Notes under the pieces: generated by a model
Told to the model about the DNA's origin: nothing
What the model saw: the letters and a program-made list of their open reading frames with translations, nothing else
The model's database searches: none
Shown: positions 1-8,575 of the stretch, one piece after another
How the letters are laid out: each line of letters begins with the position of its first letter
How positions within the stretch are numbered: the first letter of the stretch is position 1
Program-made: the position numbers and the translations under genes
Source of the DNA: Lagierella massiliensis
GTDB lineage: Bacteria > Bacillota > Clostridia > Tissierellales > Peptoniphilaceae
Assembly: GCA_030532135.1 (NCBI GenBank)
Contig: JAUNLT010000001.1
Coordinates: 139,839-203,838, forward strand
Reading direction: 5' to 3'
Length of the DNA stretch: 64,000 nucleotides

Positions 1-11
1 GAAAAAAATAA

Positions 12-40
12 TTGAAAAAATTTTCAAGTGGTGATATAGT
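12..40 (+). promoter_or_regulatory. metK promoter
   Basis: A TTGAAA box at 12-17 and a TATAGT box at 35-40 are separated by 17 bases, with an extended TG at 32-33. This places transcription start near 47, just ahead of the riboswitch. A TATAAT at 41-46 overlaps and could be an alternative -10. Confidence 0.6.
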
Positions 41-63
41 TATAATGTTAAATTAAATATTTA

Positions 64-153
64 CTTATTAAGAGTGGTGGAGGGAAAGGCCCTGTGAAAC
101 CCGGCAACCTATTAAATTAGGTGCTAATTCCTGCAGATTTTCTGAAAAATAAG
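64..153 (+). promoter_or_regulatory. SAM-I (S-box) riboswitch
   Basis: The element carries the hallmark S-box blocks in order: AGAGTGGTGGAGGGA, GGCCC, TGAAACCCGGCAACC, GGTGCTAATTCCTGC and a closing GAAAAATAAG. The P1 helix pairs CTTATT (64-69) with AATAAG (148-153). It lies just upstream of metK, the SAM synthetase gene, and is followed by an intrinsic terminator. The expected logic is that bound SAM favours termination and shuts off metK. Confidence 0.96.
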
Positions 154-159
154 ATTTCA

Positions 160-187
160 AACCTTGCTTTTCAGCAAGGTTTTTTTT
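160..187 (+). terminator. riboswitch expression-platform terminator
   Basis: AACCTTGC (160-167) pairs with GCAAGGTT (174-181), followed by a run of Ts. It starts 7 bases after P1, so it is the transcription-attenuation output of the SAM-I aptamer. A second copy of the 3' arm at 196-206 can compete for the same 5' arm. Confidence 0.9.
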
Positions 188-253
188 ATGAAAATCAAGG
201 TTTGAAAAAGACCTTATAATTGTATAAGGAAAAAATTTAATTAGGAGGACAGA

Positions 254-1432
254 ATGAATAAAAAATTATTTACATCGGAATCTGTAACGGAAGGTCATCC
301 TGACAAGATCTGTGATCAGATTTCAGATGCTATACTAGATGAAATTTTAAAAAACGACCCTAACGCGAGAGTTGCTTGTGAAACTATGACAACCACAGGA
401 GTTGTAGTTGTAGCTGGAGAAATTTCAACAAAGACTTATGTAGACATTCCTACAATAGTAAGAAAAACTGTTAAAGAAATAGGATATGACAGGGGTAAAT
501 ATGGATTTGATGCTGAGACATGTGCAGTATTTACATCCATAAGTGAACAATCTCAGGACATTGCATTAGGTGTTGACGATTCCATGGAATTTAAAGGTGG
601 AGAAGACGATAGATATGCAAAAACTGGTGCAGGTGACCAAGGTATGGTTTTTGGATATGCTTGTAATGAGACAAAGGAGCTAATGCCTCTTCCTATTTCA
701 CTTGCTCATGAACTTACTAGAAATCTAACTTCTTTGAGAAAAGAAGGGGTTTTAAATTATTTAAGACCAGATGGAAAGTCTCAAGTAACTGTAGAATATG
801 TTGACGGAAAACCTATGAGGGTTGATGCGGTAGTTGTATCAACTCAACATGACCCTGGAGTTACTACAGAAGAACTTAGAAAAGATATAAAGGAGAAGTT
901 GATTTTAAAGACAATTCCTGAAAACTTAATTGATGAAAAGACAAAGTTTTATATAAATCCTACGGGAAGATTTGAAATAGGTGGTCCTATGGGAGATGCG
1001 GGTCTTACTGGTAGGAAGATAATTGTAGACACTTATGGTGGTTTTTCCAAACATGGAGGAGGAGCATTTTCTGGCAAAGATCCTACAAAGGTAGATAGAT
1101 CGGGAGCGTATATGGCAAGATATATTGCAAAAAATTTAGTTGCTTCAGGACTTTGTGAAAAAGCTGAAGTTGGACTAGCGTATGCAATTGGTGTAGCAAA
1201 ACCAGTGTCTATATCTGTTGACAGTTTTGGTACGGGAAAAGTAAGTGATGAAAAACTTTCAGAGATAGTTTCAAAGAATTTTGATACTAGACCTTTAGCT
1301 ATAATTGAAAACTTAAACCTAAGAAGACCTATTTATAAAGAAACTGCAGCTTATGGACATTTTGGTAGAAGAGATGTAGATTTTTCTTGGGAAGAAACTG
1401 ACAAGGTAGAGGAGTTAAAAAAATATTTATAG
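254..1432 (+). CDS. metK: S-adenosylmethionine synthetase
   Basis: This 392-residue cytosolic enzyme makes SAM from methionine and ATP. The N-terminal [20 protein letters not shown] block, [12 protein letters not shown] near residue 125 and the [22 protein letters not shown] block are family signatures carrying the ATP, Mg and K binding residues. Length is normal. The start is fixed by AGGAGGACAG just upstream. It is a single-gene unit under the SAM-I riboswitch and ends at a hairpin near 1475, so SAM feeds back on its own synthase. Confidence 0.98.
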   Translation: MNKKLFTSESVTEGHPDKICDQISDAILDEILKNDPNARVACETMTTTGVVVVAGEISTKTYVDIPTIVRKTVKEIGYDRGKYGFDAETCAVFTSISEQSQDIALGVDDSMEFKGGEDDRYAKTGAGDQGMVFGYACNETKELMPLPISLAHELTRNLTSLRKEGVLNYLRPDGKSQVTVEYVDGKPMRVDAVVVSTQHDPGVTTEELRKDIKEKLILKTIPENLIDEKTKFYINPTGRFEIGGPMGDAGLTGRKIIVDTYGGFSKHGGGAFSGKDPTKVDRSGAYMARYIAKNLVASGLCEKAEVGLAYAIGVAKPVSISVDSFGTGKVSDEKLSEIVSKNFDTRPLAIIENLNLRRPIYKETAAYGHFGRRDVDFSWEETDKVEELKKYL

Positions 1433-1472
1433 AAGTATAAAAACTTCAAATTTTTAAATTTATTAAATAGTA

Positions 1473-1512
1473 AAAGAAAGCTATCTAAGGTGTAGAATGG
1501 CTTTCTTTTTTT
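1473..1512 (+). terminator. metK terminator
   Basis: AGAAAGC (1475-1481) pairs with GCTTTCT (1500-1506), followed by a T-run. The 18-base loop is rather long. Confidence 0.7.
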
Positions 1513-1647
1513 ATGCAAATCATACTACTTAAATAATTAAAACAAAAAGTATAGATAATTTAAGTAATTAAGGCAAAAGATTCAAACTAATATTATTAAA
1601 AAATATTATAATTTAAGGTGAGGGTTTATTTTTCTAAAACATATAAC

Positions 1648-1663
1648 ATATAGCAAGCTATAT
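1648..1663 (+). promoter_or_regulatory. candidate operator palindrome upstream of padR
   Basis: ATATAGC-AA-GCTATAT is a perfect 7-base inverted repeat 16 bases upstream of the -35 box of the padR operon. PadR-family dimers bind palindromes near their own promoters, so autoregulation is a reasonable inference. Only the symmetry is seen directly. Confidence 0.4.
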
Positions 1664-1679
1664 TTTTTAAAATGGTATC

Positions 1680-1708
1680 TTGCATTAAAAGGTACTATGT
1701 AATATAAT
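1680..1708 (+). promoter_or_regulatory. padR operon promoter
   Basis: TTGCAT (1680-1685) and TATAAT (1703-1708) have an exact 17-base spacer. Transcription would begin around 1714, directly at the AGGAGG of padR, so the leader is very short. Confidence 0.75.
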
Positions 1709-1725
1709 GTGAACAGGAGGTAGAT

Positions 1726-2040
1726 ATGAACATACAATTTAAAAAAGGTGTACTTGAGTTGTTGGTTCTTGCACTCTTAAATGACAAAGATTGTTATGGA
1801 TATGAACTTGTTGAAGAAATATCAAATTATGTGGACATTTCTGAGGGTACAATTTATCCCCTATTGAGGCGATTTAGTAAAGGAGGACTTGTAAATACTT
1901 ACTTGAGAGAGTCTGAGTCAGGTCCCCCTAGAAAATACTATACTTTAACTGAAGAGGGGAAGCTAAATTTCAAAGTACAAATTGAAGAGTGGGAAAAATT
2001 TATTGCAGGGGTTGAAAAGTTACTAGGGAGGTTGTTATGA
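1726..2040 (+). CDS. PadR family transcriptional regulator
   Basis: A 104-residue winged-helix protein. The block [19 protein letters not shown] and the later [13 protein letters not shown] recognition segment are typical of PadR, followed by the wing with [11 protein letters not shown]. It belongs to the short PadR class with little C-terminal dimerisation helix. An AGGAGG lies 5 bases before the ATG. Its stop overlaps the next start (ATGA), and it heads a padR/DUF1700/DUF4097 operon, a common Firmicute arrangement in which PadR controls the two membrane-associated partners. Effector unknown. Confidence 0.92.
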   Translation: MNIQFKKGVLELLVLALLNDKDCYGYELVEEISNYVDISEGTIYPLLRRFSKGGLVNTYLRESESGPPRKYYTLTEEGKLNFKVQIEEWEKFIAGVEKLLGRLL

Positions 2041-2639
2041 AGAAGGTCGAATTTATGGACCTATTAAGGTATTATTTATCAGAATTACCCAAGGGTGTAG
2101 TTGATGAAATTTTAGATGAATATAATCTACACTTTCAAGAAGGGGGTTCCCATGGAAAGACGGAGGAAGAAATTAGTGAGTCTCTGGGTTCTCCAAAGGT
2201 AATAGCACATGAATACTTAAATTATGAAAATAAGCATGAGAACAATTTTAGACATAAGAGTTTTCTAAGGGATAGTGGAGGTTCGATTAATTGGATTTTA
2301 GTATTTCTCTTAGTAATAAGCTCGCCTATTTGGGGATCTGTTATAATTGCAGTAGGGTCAATTATATTTGCTTTAGTTATTACAGCTATAGCCATGGGAG
2401 TCTCCTCTGTAATATTGGGAACTATAACTATAGTTGCAACTTTATTTCCTTTTGTAGATTTTGTTAATGTAGGTCCTGGATTTGCAATGTTAAATCCATT
2501 AACTAAAATTCTATTCGCACTATCGGCATTGGTATTAGGTATTCTTGCAATAAGACTTATATTCACTGTTGTGGTGTTCTTGTATTCTAAGATTAGAGAC
2601 AAGTATCGTACTTACAGATGGAAAAGGAGTAGACAATGA
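2037..2639 (+). CDS. DUF1700 (HAAS domain) membrane protein
   Basis: 200 residues. The N-terminal about 70 residues form the helical HAAS signature: a lead helix ([12 protein letters not shown]), then [13 protein letters not shown] and [22 protein letters not shown]. At least three hydrophobic segments follow (roughly residues 84-118, 120-140 and 155-180), ending in a basic tail. This family sits beside PadR regulators and DUF4097 proteins and is thought to be a membrane partner in envelope-stress responses. Both ends overlap neighbours by 4 bases, implying translational coupling. Molecular function is not established. Confidence 0.85.
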   Translation: MKKVEFMDLLRYYLSELPKGVVDEILDEYNLHFQEGGSHGKTEEEISESLGSPKVIAHEYLNYENKHENNFRHKSFLRDSGGSINWILVFLLVISSPIWGSVIIAVGSIIFALVITAIAMGVSSVILGTITIVATLFPFVDFVNVGPGFAMLNPLTKILFALSALVLGILAIRLIFTVVVFLYSKIRDKYRTYRWKRSRQ

Positions 2640-3394
2640 AAAAAAGAGGATTGACGTTTAAAATGGTTATGGTGTTTGTCATATTGGCATTTCTTACCAT
2701 GGTTTCGTTTTTTATATTTGATTTAAAAAAATTTGAAGATAAAAATTTTAAGGATGTAAAATTCAAAGGATTTTATATAAACATTGGAGATGGTAAAAGT
2801 AAAATAGTTATTGACAAGGATGGATTAAAGGTTAATGAAATAAAGGAGTTGGGACATATGTATAAAGAAGAGACGTTTAAACTTGAAGGAATAGAAAATA
2901 TTAACATAATATCTTCAAGTGCTAAATGTAATGTATTAAAATCTGATGAAGACAAAATAGTTGTTTCACTCAACAAAGGTGTATTAAATAATAGTGTATC
3001 AGGAGATACAATGACTTTAAGTACTGAAAAAAAAGGACATATGGAAGTTGATATATATGTAAAAGACGCTTCAAAGCTAAATATTAACATGGACTGTGCA
3101 AATGTGGAAGTTGAAAATAACACAGATCTTAAATCATTAAAACTGAATGGGGCGAATGTAGAAGTATTTAGTAACTCTGTAAAACCAATTGATATGTATA
3201 TAAAGGGAGTAACTGCTGTATGTGATTTAGTTGTACAAGAAAACAATTATGATGTGAATTTAAGTGGAATTATGATTGACTTTGAAAGTGCAGGCAATTC
3301 ATATGAAGGCATGGGAGATATAAATAAAACATTTGGTACTGGTGAGAAGGATCTAACCATAAAAGCAACGACTTTGGAACTGAATTTAAATTAG
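2636..3394 (+). CDS. DUF4097 family membrane-anchored beta-helix protein
   Basis: 252 residues with one N-terminal membrane anchor (about residues 9-28) and an outside domain of short repeating beta strands. Phrases such as SKLNINMDCANVEVEN and LKSLKLNGANVEVFS recur as in DUF4097 adhesin-like proteins. It is the third gene of the padR operon, overlapping DUF1700 by ATGA, and is closed by a strong terminator at 3420. The combination suggests an envelope sensor or effector controlled by PadR. No enzyme motif is visible. Confidence 0.75.
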   Translation: MKKRGLTFKMVMVFVILAFLTMVSFFIFDLKKFEDKNFKDVKFKGFYINIGDGKSKIVIDKDGLKVNEIKELGHMYKEETFKLEGIENINIISSSAKCNVLKSDEDKIVVSLNKGVLNNSVSGDTMTLSTEKKGHMEVDIYVKDASKLNINMDCANVEVENNTDLKSLKLNGANVEVFSNSVKPIDMYIKGVTAVCDLVVQENNYDVNLSGIMIDFESAGNSYEGMGDINKTFGTGEKDLTIKATTLELNLN

Positions 3395-3419
3395 TAAAAA
3401 AATAGTAAAACTCTTTTTA

Positions 3420-3468
3420 AACTGACCTTATAATGTGGAGTATACCTACTGTGAAGGTCAGTTTTTTA
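3420..3468 (+). terminator. padR operon terminator
   Basis: AACTGACCTT (3420-3429) pairs perfectly with AAGGTCAGTT (3454-3463), followed by Ts. Confidence 0.88.
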
Positions 3469-3570
3469 TTTAAGGAAATAATATTACATAATAGATTAAT
3501 TGCATTTAAATCTTATAATAAGGTAGATTTTGTGATATATTAAAGCTAGTATTTTGAAAGGGAGAAGGAA

Positions 3571-4626
3571 ATGGCAGATTTTAGAAAGAATATAGCAATA
3601 GACCTTGGTACAGCTTCAGTTCTGGTTTTTATGAGAGGAAAGGGAGTCGTGATAAATGAACCTTCTGTTGTTGCAATGGACAGCTACACAGGAAGGGTTA
3701 TATCAGTGGGTAGGGAGGCTAAGAAAATGCTTGGAAAAACTCCAGGTAATATTATAGCGACAAGACCTATGAAAGATGGTGTAATTGCAGATTTTAATAC
3801 AACCGAAAAAATGCTTAAGTACTTTATAGAAAAAGCCGTTGGAAGATCCTTTATAAAGCCTAATTTGATAATATGTGTTCCTAGTGAAATAACTCAGGTG
3901 CAAAGAAGAGCTGTAATCCAAGCTTCTAGGCTTGCTGGAGCAAATAACACATATTTAATTGAGGAACCTCTAGCAGCCGCTATAGGAGTTGGAGTAGATA
4001 TATCTGATTCGGGCGGAAATATGATAATAGACATAGGTGGTGGAACTACAGATGTTGCTGTAATTGCACTTGGCGGAATTATTATTAATAAGTCAATTCC
4101 TGTGGCAGGAGATGAGTGTGATCAGGCCATTTCAAATTATATCAAGAAAAAATATAATATGATAATTGGAGAAAGAACTGCTGAAGAGATTAAGATAAAT
4201 GTAGCAAGAGCATCTTCTCCAAACGACAATGATTTATTTGAAGTAAAAGGAAGAAATCTTATAAATGGACTTCCTATGCACGTGTTTGTAACTTCCAACG
4301 ATATTTCCGAAGCTTTAATGAAACCTTTAAATCAAATAGTTGAGTCTGTTCATTCGGTTCTTGAACAAACTCCTCCTGAACTAGCAGCAGACCTTTTTGA
4401 AAGAGGGGCAATTATGACTGGAGGAAGTTCTTTGATAAAAGGGTTAGATAAAAAGATTGAGGAGAGAATTGGGATTAAAGTTCAAATTGCAGAAAATCCT
4501 GAATTTGCTGTAGTAAGGGGTACGGGAAAATCGTTAAACTGGATTGAAAAGCTAGACTCAAGTGAGATGGGCGAAGAGTCTATGAGAAAGAAAGCTATTG
4601 AAGATAGGTTAAAGAGAGAAAATTAG
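3571..4626 (+). CDS. mreB: MreB/Mbl actin-like cell-shape protein (canonical copy)
   Basis: A 351-residue bacterial actin that polymerises on the inner membrane and directs lateral-wall synthesis. All nucleotide-binding motifs are intact: AIDLGTA (residues 9-15), catalytic LIEEPLAAAIG (129-139), DIGGGTTDVAVI (154-165) and GGSSLIKGLD. It stands alone, away from mreCD, as Mbl or MreBH paralogues do. A second, motif-degenerate MreB lies beside mreCD at 59426. AAAGGGAGAAGG provides the ribosome site. The choice between MreB, Mbl and MreBH cannot be settled by eye. Confidence 0.93.
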   Translation: MADFRKNIAIDLGTASVLVFMRGKGVVINEPSVVAMDSYTGRVISVGREAKKMLGKTPGNIIATRPMKDGVIADFNTTEKMLKYFIEKAVGRSFIKPNLIICVPSEITQVQRRAVIQASRLAGANNTYLIEEPLAAAIGVGVDISDSGGNMIIDIGGGTTDVAVIALGGIIINKSIPVAGDECDQAISNYIKKKYNMIIGERTAEEIKINVARASSPNDNDLFEVKGRNLINGLPMHVFVTSNDISEALMKPLNQIVESVHSVLEQTPPELAADLFERGAIMTGGSSLIKGLDKKIEERIGIKVQIAENPEFAVVRGTGKSLNWIEKLDSSEMGEESMRKKAIEDRLKREN

Positions 4627-4814
4627 ATTTTTTATTTTATTAAAACTTATAATAAATTTGGACTTTGCACATGTTAGTGTTAAAATATAAGAGATGGTAG
4701 TTTGTAAAATAATTGGTTTATGTATTCATTACAAAATTGTATTAAGTACTAGAAGCTGTTAATTAAATATGGTAGTATAGTACTGTAAAAATAAATAAGA
4801 GGGGTGTTTTGTAA

Positions 4815-5360
4815 ATGAAAGATATGACACAAGCAAACTTAAGATCAGCATTTGGTGGAGAATCTCAAGCTAGAAACAGATATGACATTTGGGGAGATGT
4901 AGCTACAAAAGAAGGATTTCCAAATGTAGGAAGATTATTCCATTGTACAGCTGATGCAGAAAAAATCCATGCAGGATTACACTTTAAAGCTATGAAAGAT
5001 GTTAAAGGAGACTTCTTAGTAGCGAGTATGGCAGGATTTGGAATTGGATCTACTTCAGAAAACCTTGAAGGGGCAAAAGCGGGAGAAGTTTTTGAATATA
5101 CTGAAATGTACCCTGCATATATTGAAGTAGCAAAAATGCAAGAAGAAAAAGAAGCTATAAGAGCTATGAGATTTGCAGTGGAAGCTGAGAAAATCCACGC
5201 AGAGTTATTTGGAAAAGCTAAAGAATTAGTAGATCAAGGTAAAGACCTTGAAGATAGCAAAATTTACTTATGTCCTGTATGTGGTTTTGTATCATTAACA
5301 GGAGAAGAAGAAGTATGTCCACTATGTGGATGTAAGAGAGAAAGATTTATAGAGTACTAA
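4815..5360 (+). CDS. rubrerythrin
   Basis: A 181-residue cytosolic peroxide-reducing protein of anaerobes. The ferritin-like four-helix domain carries the di-iron ligands in FGGESQARNRY, TADAEKIHAGLHFKAM and FAVEAEKIHAELF. The C-terminal rubredoxin-like domain has CPVCG and CPLCG for the FeS4 centre. A GAGGGG ribosome site sits 10 bases before the ATG. It is flanked by its own leader and a weak hairpin, so probably monocistronic. It most likely protects this anaerobe from hydrogen peroxide, using a rubredoxin or NADH donor not encoded here. Confidence 0.96.
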   Translation: MKDMTQANLRSAFGGESQARNRYDIWGDVATKEGFPNVGRLFHCTADAEKIHAGLHFKAMKDVKGDFLVASMAGFGIGSTSENLEGAKAGEVFEYTEMYPAYIEVAKMQEEKEAIRAMRFAVEAEKIHAELFGKAKELVDQGKDLEDSKIYLCPVCGFVSLTGEEEVCPLCGCKRERFIEY

Positions 5361-5366
5361 ATTTCG

Positions 5367-5392
5367 AGGGAAGCTTGTCTTCCCTTGGATTT
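5367..5392 (+). terminator. weak terminator after rubrerythrin
   Basis: AGGGAAG (5367-5373) and CTTCCCT (5379-5385) form a 7-bp stem with a CTTGT loop. The following TTGGATTTTAT is a poor T-tract, so some read-through into the HPr-like gene is likely. Confidence 0.45.
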
Positions 5393-5412
5393 TATAATAT
5401 GAGGAGTAAAGA

Positions 5413-5670
5413 ATGGTAGAGGAAAAGGTTATTATAAGAAATGAAGAGGGACTACATGCCCGTACTGCGGCACTATTCTTACAAAAGTCAGTAAAATTCC
5501 AATCAGAAATTACTTTAAATAAGGACGGGTATAGTTACGATGGGAAAAGTATTTTGTCTATACTTAGTATGGCCGCGTTTAAAGGAGATGAAATCGTTAT
5601 TACCTGCTCTGGAGAAGACGAAGAAGAAGCTCTGAAAGCTCTTGTTGATTTTATTGAAAACGATATTTAG
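5413..5670 (+). CDS. HPr-family phosphocarrier paralogue
   Basis: 85 residues matching HPr in length and fold. The active-site block reads GLHARTA, keeping His15 and Arg17 but with Thr18 where HPr normally has Pro; the regulatory Ser46 (GKSILSI) is present. The canonical HPr with GLHARPA lies beside ptsI at 39424, so this is a second copy. Because His15 is retained it is not a Crh-type protein, which has lost the histidine. It may be a phosphorylatable HPr variant with a separate regulatory or sugar-specific role. The gene is preceded by GAGGAG and follows rubrerythrin by 52 bases. Confidence 0.85.
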   Translation: MVEEKVIIRNEEGLHARTAALFLQKSVKFQSEITLNKDGYSYDGKSILSILSMAAFKGDEIVITCSGEDEEEALKALVDFIENDI

Positions 5671-5738
5671 ATCAAATACATATCTTTTATAGGTCTATTT
5701 TTTAATAGGCTTTTTTAACATGTACTTTTATTAATCCT

Positions 5739-5767
5739 TTGTAATTTTCCAAATATTTAATTATAAT
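5739..5767 (+). promoter_or_regulatory. promoter of the DUF2812-like gene
   Basis: TTGTAA (5739-5744) and TATAAT (5762-5767) with a 17-base spacer. The -10 overlaps an ATG at 5766, which argues that the true start is the downstream ATG at 5805. Confidence 0.7.
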
Positions 5768-5804
5768 GTATATAAGGTTTTATATTTTATTAATTGGAGG
5801 TTAT

Positions 5805-6428
5805 ATGAGAAAATTAAAGATTTTTTTAGACCCAGTAAATCAAGTAGCCCCCTGGTTAAATAAATGGGAAGATTTGGGATATATTTTAGCTAATGTAGAC
5901 AAATACACTTATATCTTTAAAGAAGACAATAGAGATTTTATGTATGAGGTTTTATATATTGGAGATTTCAGTATAAAAGAGTTAGAGGTTTACAAAAATT
6001 ATTTAAGAAAAGCAGGTAAGAGATATTTTCATTTACCACTAGATCAAGGTGGAATGATAACAGGAGATTTTGGATTTTTAAGACCTTTTAGTAAAAGAGC
6101 TGAAGAACTAGAGAGTACTTTTTCTCATAAGAATAGAGAGATTTTGGTTATTGAGTCGCCGAAGGGAAAACCTGAAAATCCAGAAAATAATTATGAACAT
6201 TTAGGTAACGAGTATTCAGAAATAACAATTAAGTATGTGTTTACAGTTTTATTTGTTTTTTTAGGACTGTTTTTTGTACTAAGATCCATAAATAAGTCTG
6301 GTTTTAGTCTCATTGCAGGAATTGCTATTATTCTTTTACTGATATTCTTTTTTGACTATCTTCTTCTTTCTATTTTTGCATATAAAAATTCCTTAAAGTA
6401 TAAAGCAAAAGCCAAGAATGAAAAATAG
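5805..6428 (+). CDS. DUF2812-like membrane protein
   Basis: 207 residues from the ATG at 5805, chosen because GGAGG is 5 bases upstream and an earlier in-frame ATG sits inside the -10 box. The N-terminal region (WLNKWEDLGYILANVDKYTYIFKED, split by a conserved-looking aromatic pattern) resembles DUF2812, a domain often found as a PadR-regulated membrane protein. Two hydrophobic segments near the C-terminus (about residues 140-160 and 165-190) anchor it. It has its own promoter and terminator. Function unknown; the family match is by eye and moderate. Confidence 0.55.
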   Translation: MRKLKIFLDPVNQVAPWLNKWEDLGYILANVDKYTYIFKEDNRDFMYEVLYIGDFSIKELEVYKNYLRKAGKRYFHLPLDQGGMITGDFGFLRPFSKRAEELESTFSHKNREILVIESPKGKPENPENNYEHLGNEYSEITIKYVFTVLFVFLGLFFVLRSINKSGFSLIAGIAIILLLIFFFDYLLLSIFAYKNSLKYKAKAKNEK

Positions 6429-6478
6429 ATTACCCATTTAAATACAGGGTATTAAATAATATAACTTTAGTTAATTGG

Positions 6479-6500
6479 AGAGCCTAAGGGCTCTTTTTTT
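6479..6500 (+). terminator. terminator
   Basis: AGAGCC (6479-6484) and GGCTCT (6489-6494) with a TAAG loop and seven following Ts. Confidence 0.8.
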
Positions 6501-6518
6501 AGAATTGGGGGGGGTGTA

Positions 6519-7088
6519 ATGAATCGGGATTTTTTAAGTGAGGAATTAAAGGATATTTTGAGGATTAATTATGAAAAGGGAAATTTAGTTTTAAGCCTCG
6601 GAGATATAACCAAAGTAGATGTAGATGCAATAGTGAATGCAGCTAATAAAACTCTACTAGGTGGAGGTGGGGTCGATGGAGCAATTCATAAAGCTGCTGG
6701 AGTAAAATTATTAGAAGAGTGTAGAAAATTAAATGGATGTAATACTGGACAAGCAAAAATTACAAAGGGTTATAATTTGCCCAGTGAATATGTGATACAC
6801 ACGGTCGGTCCTATTTATAAAGAGGATAAAAATCCTGAAGAAAACCTTTCAAATTGTTATGAGAACGCCTTAAAATTGGCTGTAAAAAACGATATAAAGT
6901 CAATAGCTTTTCCGGGGATTTCAACGGGAGTATATGGTTATCCGAAAAGGGAAGCGGCAAAGGTTTCTTTAAAGGCGGTTCTAAACTTTATAAAAGATTA
7001 CAAAAGTGAAATTAAAATTATATTTATTTCCTATAATGAAGATTCTTTTAATATTTATAAGGAAATTTTTCAAGAGAATTTGAGGTGA
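6519..7088 (+). CDS. macro domain protein (O-acetyl-ADP-ribose deacetylase type)
   Basis: 189 residues, essentially one macro domain. Visible motifs are GDITKVDVDAIVNAANKTLL (about 28-47), GGGGVDGAIHKAAG, YVIHTVGP and FPGISTGVYGYP, which line the ADP-ribose pocket as in YmdB-type enzymes that hydrolyse O-acetyl-ADP-ribose or remove mono-ADP-ribose. An unusual G8 tract (6507-6514) serves as the ribosome site 4 bases before the ATG. It overlaps or abuts the PPK2 gene downstream, so the two are co-transcribed, linking ADP-ribose turnover with polyphosphate-driven AMP salvage. Confidence 0.93.
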   Translation: MNRDFLSEELKDILRINYEKGNLVLSLGDITKVDVDAIVNAANKTLLGGGGVDGAIHKAAGVKLLEECRKLNGCNTGQAKITKGYNLPSEYVIHTVGPIYKEDKNPEENLSNCYENALKLAVKNDIKSIAFPGISTGVYGYPKREAAKVSLKAVLNFIKDYKSEIKIIFISYNEDSFNIYKEIFQENLR

Positions 7089-7093
7089 TATTG

Positions 7094-8575
7094 ATGAAAC
7101 AATTACAAGTGAGAGATTTAAAAAAATATAAGAACTTCTCTAGAAAAGAATTAGGTGTTAGACTTGCTAGACTTATGAGAGTTGCTCAGTCTGAAGAGAT
7201 TCCTGTTTTGATTATCATTGATGGTTTTGAATCTTCAGGTAAAGGGTTTGTAATCAATGATTTAGTCAAAGAGTTGAATCCTAAGTACTATGATGTCAAT
7301 GTATTTGACAAACCTTCTAAAGAAGAGAATAAATATCCTTTTATTACTAGATTCTGGAACAAAATACCTAGAAAGGGTCATACAAAGGTCTTTGACAGAT
7401 CATTTTATTTTGAAGTCATGTCAGATTTAAATATGTCGGAGGAAGAGACTAGAAGAAGGGTTGACTATATAAGCTATATTGAAAAAATGTTATATGACGA
7501 TTATGCAGTTATAGTAAAAGTATTTTTGAATATATCGAAAGAAACACAAAAAGAAACTATAGAAGAACATTTAAATTCTCCATATAATGCTTTTTATGTG
7601 GATAAAATTGACATTGAACAAAATAAAAATTATGAAGAGTACAAAAAACATATAACTGATGTTTTAACTGAATCAAACTTTGATTTTGCACCTTGGAATA
7701 TTGTAGATTCAACGGATAGAAAACTTGCTTCTAAAGACGTCTTAGGTCTAGTCATAGAAGAATTGGCTAAGGGTATAGAAAGAGTCTCTACTAAGAGGGA
7801 AGAGGGAGTAAGAATAAATAGGGATTATGAACCTATTAACAAACCCCTTGAAAAACTTGATATGGACAAGAGTTTGAGTAAACAGGAGTATGACAAAGTT
7901 TTGAAAGACTTACAGAAAGAGGCTTCAGATATTTCCAATAGACTTTATATAAATGGAATATCTTCTGTTTTAGTTTTTGAGGGGGTAGATGCAGCGGGGA
8001 AAGATGGAGCAATAAAAAGACTTGTAAAGAAGATGGACCCAAGGCTATATAGAGTACATTCAATTTCAGCACCGGATGAAACTGAAAATTCTTATAATTA
8101 TCTTTGGAGATTTTATAAAAAGTTACCTGAAGATGGCTTTATGGCGATATTTTCTCGTTCATGGTATGGAAGAGTGATGGTTGAAAGAATTGAAGGATTC
8201 GCTCAAGACAATGAATGGGAGAGAGCTTATGATGAAATTTTGAATATGGAAAGACAACTCTACAATCATGGAACCTTAGTTTTAAAATTTTTTGTGGTTA
8301 TAGATAAAGACACCCAATTGGAGAGGTTTGAGGCAAGAGAAAAAGACCCTGACAAGCAATATAAAATCACGGAAGAAGACTGGAGAAATAGAGAAAAGTG
8401 GGATGAGTATATCTTAGCTATGAATGAGATGTTAGACAGAACAGACATAGACTACGCCCCTTGGATTATAGTTGAAGGAAATAATAAAAGATATGCAAGG
8501 GTTAAAGTTTTAAGAGAATTTATTAAACATGGGATAAAAAGACTTCAAGAGTTAGAAGAATGTAAAGATAAGTAA
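7094..8575 (+). CDS. pap: two-domain polyphosphate kinase 2 (polyphosphate:AMP phosphotransferase)
   Basis: 493 residues made of two tandem PPK2 domains. Domain 1 has the P-loop GFESSGKG and DRSFYF; domain 2 has GVDAAGKDGAIKRL and SRSWYGRVM. In the class II (PAP) family the second domain is the catalytic one and the first is structural, matching the better-conserved motifs in the second half here. The expected reaction is AMP plus polyphosphate to ADP. The ATG at 7094 is chosen over the upstream GTG because GAGGTG lies 6 bases before it. It follows the macro-domain gene with a few bases of overlap. Confidence 0.9.
   Translation: MKQLQVRDLKKYKNFSRKELGVRLARLMRVAQSEEIPVLIIIDGFESSGKGFVINDLVKELNPKYYDVNVFDKPSKEENKYPFITRFWNKIPRKGHTKVFDRSFYFEVMSDLNMSEEETRRRVDYISYIEKMLYDDYAVIVKVFLNISKETQKETIEEHLNSPYNAFYVDKIDIEQNKNYEEYKKHITDVLTESNFDFAPWNIVDSTDRKLASKDVLGLVIEELAKGIERVSTKREEGVRINRDYEPINKPLEKLDMDKSLSKQEYDKVLKDLQKEASDISNRLYINGISSVLVFEGVDAAGKDGAIKRLVKKMDPRLYRVHSISAPDETENSYNYLWRFYKKLPEDGFMAIFSRSWYGRVMVERIEGFAQDNEWERAYDEILNMERQLYNHGTLVLKFFVVIDKDTQLERFEAREKDPDKQYKITEEDWRNREKWDEYILAMNEMLDRTDIDYAPWIIVEGNNKRYARVKVLREFIKHGIKRLQELEECKDK

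Noticed and set aside
5766..5804. Upstream in-frame ATG for the DUF2812-like gene
   Set aside because: The ATG lies in the -10 box TATAAT; the ATG at 5805 has GGAGG at proper spacing.
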